Below, in pieces: positions 17,103-25,541 of a stretch of 36,148 nucleotides of DNA. Numbering within the stretch: the first letter of the stretch is position 1; each line of letters opens with the position of its first letter. A model generated the notes under the pieces. The model was given only the letters and a program-made list of their open reading frames with translations, did not search any database and was not told where the DNA came from. Position numbers and translations under genes: made by a program. The DNA is taken from the NCBI GenBank assembly GCA_946403075.1, contig CAMIYN010000020.1, forward strand, positions 1-36,148. Direction: 5' to 3'. The DNA comes from an uncultured Lachnospiraceae bacterium (lineage in GTDB: Bacteria; Bacillota; Clostridia; Lachnospirales; Lachnospiraceae).

Positions 17103-18640
17103 TATGCTACCTCCACTTTATTTTTTTTACTACCAGCCATATATAGACCGAGTTCATTTAAATCTACTTTCTTTGGATCAAATTCTCCCACTAACTCTCC
17201 TTCATACATGACTAGAATTCTATCTGCCAAATTCATTACTTCTTCTAATTCAAAAGATACGAGTAAAACTGCAATTCCCTTATCTCTTAATTCTATAATT
17301 TTTTTGTGTATATATTCAATAGCACCCACATCTAATCCTCTTGTAGGTTGCACTGCAATCATAACTTTATGAGGTTTACTCATTTCCCTACCAGTTATTA
17401 CTTTTTGCTGATTACCCCCAGACATACCTCTACAAATTGTATTTTCTCCACTACTACTACGTATATCAAATTCTTCTATTATTTTTTTTGTATATTTTGA
17501 AATATTATTTTGATTTAAAAAACCATTTTTTGAAAAATACTTATCAAAATATTGTTGCAGTATCATATTTTTACCCATATCATAATCAAGCACCAATCCA
17601 TCCCTGTGTCTATCTTCTGGGATATGTGATATAAGATTCAAATTTCTATTTCTAATACTTTGATTTGTGATGTCTATCCCATCAACTATAACTTTTCCAT
17701 TTTTAACCCTTTTAAGTCCTGTTATTGCCTGCACGAGTTCAGATTGACCATTTCCATCTATTCCTGCAATGCAAACAATTTCACCGCCATAGACATTAAA
17801 ACTTACATTATTAACTTTATCCTTATGTCCCTTTTCACCTGCAACTATTAAATTTCTTACTTCTAACTCAACCTTTCCCAATTTTGGTTCCTTCTTTTCA
17901 ACAGTAAGACTCACTTTTCTACCAACCATTTTTTCTGATAATTCTTCTTTTGTAACTTTTGCACATTCTACTGTATCTACCAATTTACCGAGTCTTAGTA
18001 TTGTGCATCTATCTGCTACTTTTTTTATCTCATCTAATTTATGACTTATAAATAATATTGATTTACCTTCTTCTTTTAAATTTTTTAGTATCTCCATTAA
18101 TTCATCTATCTCATTTGGTGTAAGCACGGCTGTTGGTTCATCAAAAATCATTATATCATTATTTCTATATAGCATTTTTAAAATTTCTGTCCTCTGTTGC
18201 ATCCCTACAGTTATATTTTCAATTATAGCATCAGGGTCAATATTAAAATTATATTTATTTGAAAGATCTATTACTTTTTTTCTCGCATCTCCCAAACTTA
18301 ATAATCCATTTTTTGTATCTTCACAACCAAGTATTATATTTTCAAGAACAGTAAAATTATGAACTAATTTGAAATGCTGATGAACCATACCTATCCCCAG
18401 TCTATTTGCAACCAAAGGATCAGTTATATTTTCTTTTTTACCATTTACATATATTTCACCAGAATCTGCTTGATATATACCAAACAAAATACTCATAAGA
18501 GTTGACTTGCCAGCACCATTTTCACCAAGTAGTGCATGAATTTCACCTTTTTTTAACTTTAAAGTAACATTGTCATTTGCAACTAAACTTCCAAATTTAA
18601 TTGTTATATTTTTCATTTCAATAGCATATTCACTACTCAT
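17102..18640 (-). CDS. ABC transporter ATP-binding protein with two nucleotide-binding domains (NupO/YufO-like)
   Basis: A 512-residue duplicated ATPase. NBD1 has Walker A GENGAGKST and Walker B IMIFDEPT, with a signature region altered to NITVGMQQR. NBD2 has a degenerate Walker A (GIDGNGQSE) and an intact-looking signature (GMSGGNQQKV), followed by AVQPTRGLD in place of a standard Walker B. One degenerate site is usual in the RbsA/YufO/MglA-type carbohydrate-uptake-2 ATPases. It energises import through the two following permeases. The start is preceded by GGGGGAG. An intercistronic terminator separates it from the lipoprotein gene upstream. Confidence 0.93.
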   Translation of the reverse strand: MSSEYAIEMKNITIKFGSLVANDNVTLKLKKGEIHALLGENGAGKSTLMSILFGIYQADSGEIYVNGKKENITDPLVANRLGIGMVHQHFKLVHNFTVLENIILGCEDTKNGLLSLGDARKKVIDLSNKYNFNIDPDAIIENITVGMQQRTEILKMLYRNNDIMIFDEPTAVLTPNEIDELMEILKNLKEEGKSILFISHKLDEIKKVADRCTILRLGKLVDTVECAKVTKEELSEKMVGRKVSLTVEKKEPKLGKVELEVRNLIVAGEKGHKDKVNNVSFNVYGGEIVCIAGIDGNGQSELVQAITGLKRVKNGKVIVDGIDITNQSIRNRNLNLISHIPEDRHRDGLVLDYDMGKNMILQQYFDKYFSKNGFLNQNNISKYTKKIIEEFDIRSSSGENTICRGMSGGNQQKVITGREMSKPHKVMIAVQPTRGLDVGAIEYIHKKIIELRDKGIAVLLVSFELEEVMNLADRILVMYEGELVGEFDPKKVDLNELGLYMAGSKKNKVEVA

Positions 18641-18655
18641 TTCTCCCCCTATTCT

Positions 18656-18681
18656 AAAAAAGGCTCCTATAAAGGAGCCCC
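18656..18681 (-). terminator. Intercistronic terminator between the lipoprotein and ATPase genes
   Basis: GGCTCC (18662-18667) pairs with GGAGCC (18674-18679) around TATAAA. On the minus strand it is followed by six T (complement of 18656-18661). It lies inside the transport operon, so it should yield more binding protein than transporter. Confidence 0.9.
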
Positions 18682-18686
18682 TTTAA

Positions 18687-19820
18687 TTAATCAATATAAT
18701 TAACTTTTACATTTGTTAACTTACTCGCAAGTGCCAAAGCTGGGTTTGTTTCTTCTGTATCATTAAATATAGTCCATTGTCCATTCATAAGTGCACTATA
18801 TACTTGATTATAATCTGCCATTGAAAATGTATTAAATTTTGCATGTTCCATAGCAATACCAACTCCATCATTTCTAATATCAAAAGTTGTCACATTTCCA
18901 CCTTTAAAGTTTCCTCTATAAAAATCTGTAACTCCTGAATATACAGAATTTGCAAGCATCTTTACAGCAGATGTTATAACAGACTCACTCTCAGAATATT
19001 GGTCTACATCTACACCTATAACTTTTGCTACAAAATTTCCATCTTGTTTATTTTTAGCATCAGCAGCACTCATAACTGAATTTCCTACTGAACCACCACA
19101 ACCAAAAATCACTTCTGTTCCATTATTATACCAAGAAGCAGCCATACTCTGTGCCTCAGGTGTAGCATTAAAACCACCTGTGTAGTTATACATTACTTCT
19201 AAATCAGATATACCTAACTCTTCTGCTGCAGCTTCTGCACCTTGAACATAACCAAATCCAAAACGAACAACTGCTGGAACAGCCATTCCACCCAAAAATC
19301 CAAGTTTAGTATTTCCATCTTTTACAGCAGCATATCCTGCTAAAAATCCTGCTTGGTCTTCTTGATAAAGAATTGGCATTACATTACTACCAGTCTTGAA
19401 ATCAGTATATTCTGCATTGTGTGGAGTTCCATCAAGCAAAATAAATCTAACATCTGGATGTGAATCTTGAACTAAATAAACAGGTTCTTCAAATAAGAAA
19501 CCAGGACAAACTACTAATTTTGCTCCACCTTCAATTGCAAGTTCAATAGTTTCTACATAAGAATTTGTGCTTGCTTCTTGTGGTTGATAATACTTATAAG
19601 AAATACCGTTTTCTTCTGCATACTTCTTTAATCCTTCCCAAGCACCTTGGTTGAAAGATTTGTCATCAATAGTTCCTAAATCAGTAACTAAAGCGAGTTC
19701 AAAAGTTTCACTACTTCCACTTGTGTCACTTGACACACTACTTGTTGCATTGCTTCCACAAGCAACTAACAAAAGTATCATACTTAAAGATACCATTAGA
19801 GATAAAATTTTCTTTTTCAT
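18687..19820 (-). CDS. BMP-family substrate-binding lipoprotein (NupN/PnrA-like)
   Basis: A 377-residue extracellular lipoprotein. The signal peptide ends in lipobox LLVAC with the lipidated Cys at 21, followed by a Ser/Thr-rich tether. The mature part begins with the BMP-family pattern LVTDLGTIDDKSFNQGAWEG and continues with FLGGMAVPAV and GYVQGAEAAA. PnrA/BmpA proteins bind purine nucleosides at the cell surface and deliver them to the ABC permeases encoded downstream. AAGGAG precedes the ATG. The gene follows the SH3b-protein gene by 24 bp, so the two may share a promoter. Confidence 0.93.
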   Translation of the reverse strand: MKKKILSLMVSLSMILLLVACGSNATSSVSSDTSGSSETFELALVTDLGTIDDKSFNQGAWEGLKKYAEENGISYKYYQPQEASTNSYVETIELAIEGGAKLVVCPGFLFEEPVYLVQDSHPDVRFILLDGTPHNAEYTDFKTGSNVMPILYQEDQAGFLAGYAAVKDGNTKLGFLGGMAVPAVVRFGFGYVQGAEAAAEELGISDLEVMYNYTGGFNATPEAQSMAASWYNNGTEVIFGCGGSVGNSVMSAADAKNKQDGNFVAKVIGVDVDQYSESESVITSAVKMLANSVYSGVTDFYRGNFKGGNVTTFDIRNDGVGIAMEHAKFNTFSMADYNQVYSALMNGQWTIFNDTEETNPALALASKLTNVKVNYID

Positions 19821-19844
19821 ACAATTCTCCTTAATTTATATTTT

Positions 19845-20828
19845 TTATTGTTCATTATACTCAGGGGCTAAAGTTTGAACTTCATTCCTCCGAATGTATT
19901 CCCTTGCTACAAATGCTTCTCTACCTTGATAACTCACAAGAGCCCAGGTATCATTAATAAATCTAATAACTCTTATCGAATCTCCAACATTTAATAATCC
20001 TAATATTGTTGCATTACTATTTGCTTCTGATCTAACTCTTAGAGAATTTGTAGTTGATATATAATATCCTTCCTCAGTCGTTGTAGGAGGCAAGGTAGTT
20101 GTCTCTTCTGTTTCTGTTTCACTTTCAGTCTCACTCTCAGTTATCATAATATCTAACTCACTCTCATCTATTAAAATATCATCATTTGAATTAGAAATGC
20201 AACTCCTTATTAGCATAGCAACTATTATTATAAAAGCAATAGGTAAAATAAGAGTAAGAATATTCATCCTTTTCTTTTTAGGTTTATATAAATTCTTACT
20301 TATCAGCTCTTGTCTCATTCTCTCTTTCTCTCTAAAATCTACATCTTCACCATCTGCCATAAAAGCAGGTTGATTACTATTTTTATCTAAATCATTATTT
20401 AAATCATCATCTTCATTATATTCATATATTTGTTTATTTTTATTTTCTTGTTTATAGGCATCAGTAATGTTTTTCTCAAAAACTTTATTAGCTCTATCAT
20501 CTATCAAAACTTTTATCATACCATCAAGGACTTCTAATGCCTTTTCAGCATGTTCTCTTGGAATCTCTACTCCATTGTGAGCTTGTATTCCACTTATTAT
20601 CATAGTCTCAAAATTTCTCTCAAGCCTACTATCTATTATATTATTATTTAATAAAACTTTTAAATCTTCTTCATATCCTTTTGATACAATTAGGTTATCA
20701 TCAACCAAGTATTCTATTAATTCAATACTTATTTGTGCCATAAGCATCATAGCATCTTTAAAATTGTTAAGAACTAAATTTTCTTTAACTTCATTAACAG
20801 CATTTTTGATTTCTTTTGCACTGGCCAC
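19845..20828 (-). CDS. Membrane-anchored SH3b-domain protein of unknown function
   Basis: A 327-residue protein in four parts: an N-terminal helical cytoplasmic domain (about 1-125), an acidic/Asn-rich linker, one membrane helix at 189-209 preceded by KPKKKR (positive side in), and an outside part with a Glu/Thr/Ser-rich spacer (222-253) and a bacterial SH3 domain (about 256-315, starting NSLRVRSEANSN). SH3b domains bind peptidoglycan or other wall ligands. A wall-sensing or wall-anchoring role is an inference; the cytoplasmic domain was not recognised. The start is GTG at 20826-20828, supported by GGAGG seven bases upstream. It has its own strong promoter and precedes the BMP lipoprotein gene. 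Confidence 0.75.
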   Translation of the reverse strand: MASAKEIKNAVNEVKENLVLNNFKDAMMLMAQISIELIEYLVDDNLIVSKGYEEDLKVLLNNNIIDSRLERNFETMIISGIQAHNGVEIPREHAEKALEVLDGMIKVLIDDRANKVFEKNITDAYKQENKNKQIYEYNEDDDLNNDLDKNSNQPAFMADGEDVDFREKERMRQELISKNLYKPKKKRMNILTLILPIAFIIIVAMLIRSCISNSNDDILIDESELDIMITESETESETETEETTTLPPTTTEEGYYISTTNSLRVRSEANSNATILGLLNVGDSIRVIRFINDTWALVSYQGREAFVAREYIRRNEVQTLAPEYNEQ

Positions 20829-20857
20829 TATGAAACCTCCACATAAAATTTAGATAT

Positions 20858-20886
20858 ATTTTAACACATTTTTTATAGTGTATCAA
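20858..20886 (-). promoter_or_regulatory. Strong sigma-A promoter for the SH3b gene and probably the transporter operon
   Basis: TTGATA (complement of 20881-20886), 17 bp, TAAAAT (complement of 20858-20863), about 30 bp before the GTG start. Confidence 0.8.
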
Positions 20887-20978
20887 GTAAGAAAAATGTA
20901 ATTTTTTAGCAAATTCTTTATTAAATTCCATTCAATCTTTCTATTCTTCCCATATCTTTAATTATACTCTAAAACAAT

Positions 20979-21060
20979 AAAAAACCACATCAATTTGTGA
21001 TTTTTTCTAAAAGAATATAAAAGCTATTGAAAAATACTAAAAAAACAAGTATTTTCAATA
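20979..21060 (-). terminator. Two hairpins after the AraC-type gene
   Basis: The proximal one pairs TATTGAAAAATACT (21025-21038) with AGTATTTTCAATA (21048-21060), with a single bulged A. The distal one pairs CACA (20986-20989) with TGTG (20996-20999) inside runs of A and T and ends in six T on the minus strand. Together they form a likely tandem terminator for the gene ending at 21114. Confidence 0.6.
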
Positions 21061-21113
21061 ACTTTTAATATAAAACAATAATTTTAACAGAGATATTTTT
21101 TTTTATACCTAAA

Positions 21114-21995
21114 CTATTCCATACCATTTTTATTTTTTACTGCAATCCAAATTTCACAGGTATAATCTTTGCTACTTACATCTTCTGATGGATATACTTC
21201 AAATTCTACTCCGTATCCATAATCATATTTATCACTCTGTGGAAAAAATTCAGTGCAAATTTTTTTATAAGTATTTGTAAAAGCATAAGGCATTTTCCCT
21301 ACACATTTAAATACTGCATAAGTATATGAAGGTATTGAGACAATATCAAATCCCTCTACTATATCATTTTTATTATATTCAATACCTATTCCATAAGGAA
21401 ATTTCATAGAATTTAATTCACTTGAAAATGATATCCCAAGTAAACCTTTTAAATGTAAATTCTCATCAAACTTACTTATGATTCTTTTAATAGTTCCATC
21501 ATTTGTCAATTCCTTCCAAAAGTCTACAATATCCTTTGGATTAGCATCCTCCGGCTTATTTACAACTTTTCTCTTGCACAAAACTTTTATTGGTGGTAAT
21601 TTTTCTATACGATATTCCATTTTAGTTCCCCCTTCTATAATCAACTTAACAGAAAGTTTTGAAAATGTTTTAAAATTAGCACCTTTTTTTATATCAGTAG
21701 GATTAATGCCATGAAAATTTTTAAATGCCCGTGTAAAACTTTCAGGTGTGTCATACCCATACTTAAATGCTACATCAATCACTTTATTTCTTTTATCAAG
21801 TAAGTCAATCGCAGCATTAGCAAGTCTTCTATTTCTAATATAATCAGCAACAGAAATTCCACACAAAATATTAAACACTCTTTGAAAATGAAATACTGAC
21901 GAATAGGCCTCCTTCGCAACATCTTCCATTTTTATTTCTTCTTCCAAATGTGCTTCGATATAGTCTATTGCTTTTTGAATGCTACTAATCCACAT
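21114..21995 (-). CDS. AraC-family regulator with GyrI-like effector-binding domain
   Basis: A protein of about 293 residues. The N-terminal 100 residues are two helix-turn-helix units of the AraC/XylS type (VAKEAYSSVFHFQRVF and the second unit YGYDTPESFTRAFKNFHG). The rest (about 120-293, starting MEYRIEKLPPIKVLC) is a GyrI-like/BmrR-type small-molecule binding domain. Proteins of this plan (Rob, SoxS-type with GyrI domain) sense hydrophobic or drug-like ligands and activate efflux or stress genes. Targets are not evident here. The frame is open to 22025, but the ATG at 21993-21995 follows AGAGGTAAAGAAA and is the better start. Confidence 0.88.
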   Translation of the reverse strand: MWISSIQKAIDYIEAHLEEEIKMEDVAKEAYSSVFHFQRVFNILCGISVADYIRNRRLANAAIDLLDKRNKVIDVAFKYGYDTPESFTRAFKNFHGINPTDIKKGANFKTFSKLSVKLIIEGGTKMEYRIEKLPPIKVLCKRKVVNKPEDANPKDIVDFWKELTNDGTIKRIISKFDENLHLKGLLGISFSSELNSMKFPYGIGIEYNKNDIVEGFDIVSIPSYTYAVFKCVGKMPYAFTNTYKKICTEFFPQSDKYDYGYGVEFEVYPSEDVSSKDYTCEIWIAVKNKNGME

Positions 21996-22109
21996 TTTCT
22001 TTACCTCTATATAATATGCTATCATTATTAAATTAAATTCTCTTGATTTTTTATGCTTTTAGATATCAATAATTTATATGCATATTAGTTGTGTATAAAA
22101 TGGATAGTT

Positions 22110-23573
22110 TTAATCGTTTACAGACATTGATACATTTTTAAAATCATACTTTTCTAAATTTTCTATAATACCTCTATTATCTGCCCTATCAAGTAATTTT
22201 TCTCTTGCACCTATTATTTCTTTTCCAAGTTTTCTCTTTGATGGTCCACCAACACAACCACCATCACAAACCATTCCCTCTATAAACTGTTCATTTAGTT
22301 TTCCTAACTTCAATAAAGACACCGCAGTAAAACACTCTTTTGCATTACTTGCCTTAGTGAATTTGACATTTGAAATATCTTCGCCTCTTTCTTTCATACA
22401 TTCAAGAACTGCTCCTGCAACACCACCACTCATAGCAAATTTTTTTCCATAAATCGAAGACTGCTGTGTGTAATCAGAATTCTCAGGTATAGTTAAATTT
22501 TTGCTTCTTATTAATGTAGTAAATTCACCATATGTCATTACAAAATCTGCATTTCCTTTTATATCTGGATCTTCTGCTTCTGCTTTTTTAGCAACACAGG
22601 GTCCTATAAAAACAGTGATGCAGTTAGGATTTTTGTATTTTAATAATCTTGACACAGCACACATTGGAGATACGACATTTGAGACATTGTTATCAAACTG
22701 CTCTTTAAAATGTTTTTTTAACATCTCTTTAAATGCAGGACAACAAGATGTTGTTAATTTTTTCCCTGTCTTTATACACTCACTCCACTCTTTTGATTCG
22801 TAATAAGAAACTATATCTCCACCTAATCCCACATCTATTAAATCTTTAAATCCAAGTTCTTTTACAACCTTTCTCAAATCATCTATTGAAACATTTTCTC
22901 CAAATTGCCCTTCTGTTGCAGGAGCACACATTGCATATACTTCGCAGCCTTCAAGTATTTTATTTATTATTTGAACCAAATATGTCTTTGAACTAATAGC
23001 ACCAAAAGGACAAGAATGTATACAAGCACCACAACTTATACATTTATCTTTTGAAATCACACATAGTCCATCTTCATCATATGTTATCGCACCTACACTA
23101 CAAGCTCTTTTACAGGGTCTTTCCAAATGCACTATTGCATTAAAAGGACAAACACTCGCACACTTTCCACATTCTTTACATTTTTTATGGTCTATGTGCA
23201 TTCTAACTTCGCCTTTTGAAATTGCATCAAAAGAACAAGCAGAAAGACAAGGTCTCCCCATACAAAACCTACAATTATCAGTTATTGAATATGAAGATAT
23301 AGGACACTCCATACAAGCTGCATCAATAACTTGAACTACTGCATTATCTTTTTTTCCATCCTGATTATTACCAGCAGCAAGGTTAATTCTTTGCCTTAGG
23401 ACTTCTCTCTCTTTATAAATACAACATCTAAATTTTGGTTTATTATCACTTGTCATATCATAAACCAATTTTTCCATATTTTCTTTATTTAATTTTTTAT
23501 CCCAAGCAAGTTTGCAAACTTCCTCGATAACTTTGTGCCTAAAATTAATAAATGAACTATCATTTGTAATCAT
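22110..23573 (-). CDS. Monomeric multi-cluster [FeFe] hydrogenase (group B type)
   Basis: A 487-residue iron-sulfur enzyme. The N-terminal 200 residues contain an unusual Cys-rich segment (CMECP...CRFCMGRPCLSAC), then two ferredoxin-like sets (CKECGKCASVCPF and CISCGACIHSCPF) and an extra CKRAC. The H-cluster domain shows L1 TSCCPAF, L2 GPCVAKKAE (classical L2 has MPC) and L3 CDGGCVGGP, so all four expected cluster cysteines are present. This matches the cytosolic group-B [FeFe] hydrogenases of clostridia, whose partner and direction are little known. It could also work as a hydrogen sensor. No maturase genes (hydEFG) are in the window. GGAG lies 14 nt before the ATG, an unusually long spacing. 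Confidence 0.9.
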   Translation of the reverse strand: MITNDSSFINFRHKVIEEVCKLAWDKKLNKENMEKLVYDMTSDNKPKFRCCIYKEREVLRQRINLAAGNNQDGKKDNAVVQVIDAACMECPISSYSITDNCRFCMGRPCLSACSFDAISKGEVRMHIDHKKCKECGKCASVCPFNAIVHLERPCKRACSVGAITYDEDGLCVISKDKCISCGACIHSCPFGAISSKTYLVQIINKILEGCEVYAMCAPATEGQFGENVSIDDLRKVVKELGFKDLIDVGLGGDIVSYYESKEWSECIKTGKKLTTSCCPAFKEMLKKHFKEQFDNNVSNVVSPMCAVSRLLKYKNPNCITVFIGPCVAKKAEAEDPDIKGNADFVMTYGEFTTLIRSKNLTIPENSDYTQQSSIYGKKFAMSGGVAGAVLECMKERGEDISNVKFTKASNAKECFTAVSLLKLGKLNEQFIEGMVCDGGCVGGPSKRKLGKEIIGAREKLLDRADNRGIIENLEKYDFKNVSMSVND

Positions 23574-23929
23574 ACTATTAAATTTTTCTCCTATATCTAT
23601 TACTATTTTTTTTAGTTTTATACTTTTTCCATTAGTTATTATAAATTATTTTAAATACATTTATTTTATTTGTCAATATAAAGGATTTTGTAAGAAAATC
23701 TCTAAAACTCTGCAATTTATCAAAGGTTTCATATGGAACCTTTATTATTCATTAATTTTAGAAATTTTATTTTAAAAATGTTTAAATAATATATTTCATA
23801 GAAAACTGTCATAAAACATCATAGGAAATAAAATCATTTACCACTTTTTTATATATAAGTTATAGTTGAAAAAATCTAAATAATAAAGTATACTAAAATG
23901 TATTATAATTTTATAAAAAAGGTAAATTT
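23574..23929. other. 356-bp divergent intergenic region between the hydrogenase and asnS
   Basis: No gene. It contains a possible hydrogenase -35 (TTGACA, complement of 23671-23676) with a poor -10, a 9-bp hairpin (AAAGGTTTC 23722-23730 with GGAACCTTT 23735-23743) flanked by TCTCTAAAA and TTTTAGAAA, and the asnS promoter. There is no T-box motif, so asnS is not under visible T-box control. Confidence 0.55.
23866..23894 (+). promoter_or_regulatory. Sigma-A promoter of asnS
   Basis: TTGAAA (23866-23871), 17 bp, TATACT (23889-23894), about 35 bp before the ATG at 23930. Confidence 0.75.
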
Positions 23930-25321
23930 ATGGATAAATTCATTGATTTAAAAGAATTATTTTCAAATGACAATTTTATTGAGAAAGAGATTGCTGTATC
24001 GGGTTGGATTAGAACAAATAGGGATTCAAAAAATTTTGGATTTATTGTTTTATCTGATGGAACAGATTTTAGAACACTTCAAATAGTATATGATGATAAA
24101 TTAAATAATTTTAAAGACATAGCGAAACTAACTGTGGGATGCAGTATAATTGCAAAAGGAAAAATTATAAAAACTCCTGAGGCAAAACAACCTATAGAAA
24201 TGCATGCAAATGAAATTTTGCTTATGGGTGCTTGCGATGAGACATTTCCTATACAACCAAAAAAACACACTATGGAATTTTTGAGAACAGTGCAACATCT
24301 AAGACCGAGAACAAATACTTTTCAAGCAGTATTTAGAATAAGGTCTCTCGCTGCTTATGCCATACACAAATTTTTTCAAGAAAATGGGTTTTTATATGTA
24401 CACACTCCAATAATAACTGGTAGTGATGCAGAGGGTGCTGGTGAAATGTTTAAAGTCACAACTATTAATCCTTTAAATCCCCCAATAAATGACAATAAGC
24501 AAATTGACTATAGTAGAGATTTCTTTGGGAAAGCTACTAACTTAACTGTTTCAGGACAATTATATGGTGAGACTTTTGCCCAAGCTTTTAAAAAAATATA
24601 TACCTTTGGTCCCACATTTAGGGCAGAAAATTCTAATACTACAAGGCATGCTGCTGAATTTTGGATGATTGAGCCAGAGATTGCATTTTGTGATTTAGAT
24701 GGCAATATGGATATAGCAGAAAATATGTTAAAATTTATTTTTAGCTTCATACTTGAAAATGCAACCACTGAAATGGAATTTTTTAATAAATTTTATGATA
24801 ATAATTTAATAGAAAGACTTACAAATATCATAAATTCAAATTTCATAAGAATTACTTATACTGATGCTGTAAATGAATTAATAAAACATAACGACAAATT
24901 TGAATATAAAATTTCTTGGGGTGATGATTTACAAACTGAACACGAAAGATATTTGACAGAAGAAATATTTAAAAAGCCAGTTTTTGTAACTCACTATCCA
25001 AAAGAAATAAAAGCTTTTTATATGAAGCTTGATGAAGATGGTAAAACTGTCAGTGCTGTTGACTGTTTAGTCCCAGGAATAGGTGAAATACTCGGTGGTT
25101 CACAGAGGGAAGATGATTTAGATAAATTGATAAAACGGATGGATGAGTTAAAACTTGACAAATCAGAATATGAATTTTATTTAGATTTGAGAAAATATGG
25201 TTCTACTATCCATTCAGGTTTTGGGCTTGGCTTTGAGAGGTTAATAATGTATTTAACTGCTATCCCAAATATTAGAGATGTAATCCCATATCCAAGAACT
25301 GTTAAAAATTGTGACATTTAA
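23930..25321 (+). CDS. asnS: Asparaginyl-tRNA synthetase
   Basis: A 463-residue class IIb synthetase that charges tRNA-Asn with asparagine. The N-terminal OB anticodon-binding domain (about 18-105) is followed by the catalytic core: motif 2 around [16 protein letters not shown], where the TTRH form points to AsnS rather than AspS, and motif 3 [10 protein letters not shown] near the C-terminus, which ends in the usual RDVIPYPRT. Length is standard. It is transcribed alone from its own promoter. A weak AAGG precedes the ATG. A GC-rich repeat block begins two bases after the stop. Confidence 0.97.
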   Translation: MDKFIDLKELFSNDNFIEKEIAVSGWIRTNRDSKNFGFIVLSDGTDFRTLQIVYDDKLNNFKDIAKLTVGCSIIAKGKIIKTPEAKQPIEMHANEILLMGACDETFPIQPKKHTMEFLRTVQHLRPRTNTFQAVFRIRSLAAYAIHKFFQENGFLYVHTPIITGSDAEGAGEMFKVTTINPLNPPINDNKQIDYSRDFFGKATNLTVSGQLYGETFAQAFKKIYTFGPTFRAENSNTTRHAAEFWMIEPEIAFCDLDGNMDIAENMLKFIFSFILENATTEMEFFNKFYDNNLIERLTNIINSNFIRITYTDAVNELIKHNDKFEYKISWGDDLQTEHERYLTEEIFKKPVFVTHYPKEIKAFYMKLDEDGKTVSAVDCLVPGIGEILGGSQREDDLDKLIKRMDELKLDKSEYEFYLDLRKYGSTIHSGFGLGFERLIMYLTAIPNIRDVIPYPRTVKNCDI

Positions 25322-25323
25322 TT

Positions 25324-25485
25324 CGTAGGGGCGATGTACCACGAGCCCACAACCGTAGAGGTGAAGTACTATGAGCCCTCAACCGTAGGGGCGAAGTACC
25401 CCGTGCCCGTAGCAAGAAAGTAGAGTTAGCAGTAGGGACAATGTACCACGAGCCCACAACCGTAGGGGCGATGTACCACGAGCCC
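25324..25485. repeat. GC-rich tandem repeat block, five 25-bp cores at 30-bp period
   Basis: CGTAGGGGCGATGTACC-type cores ending in GAGCCC start at 25324, 25354, 25384, 25431 and 25461. They are joined by five-base linkers (ACAAC or TCAAC), except for a 22-bp insert containing CAAGAAAGTAGAGTTAG. That insert and the core match the block between recA and ruvB, so both belong to one dispersed family. The block separates asnS from yhaO and no terminator was seen in it. Confidence 0.88.
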
Positions 25486-25541
25486 TTCACATAAATTTTT
25501 AAAAATACAACATTAAAAATTTTATATAAAGGAACAAATAA

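Noticed and set aside
23574-23929. T-box riboswitch controlling asnS
   Set aside because: No T-box sequence (AGGGTGG type) or specifier structure is visible, and the promoter lies only about 35 bp before the ATG.
25324-25485. Second CRISPR array after asnS
   Set aside because: The linkers between cores are only five bases and conserved, so they are not spacers; the core matches dispersed repeats elsewhere.
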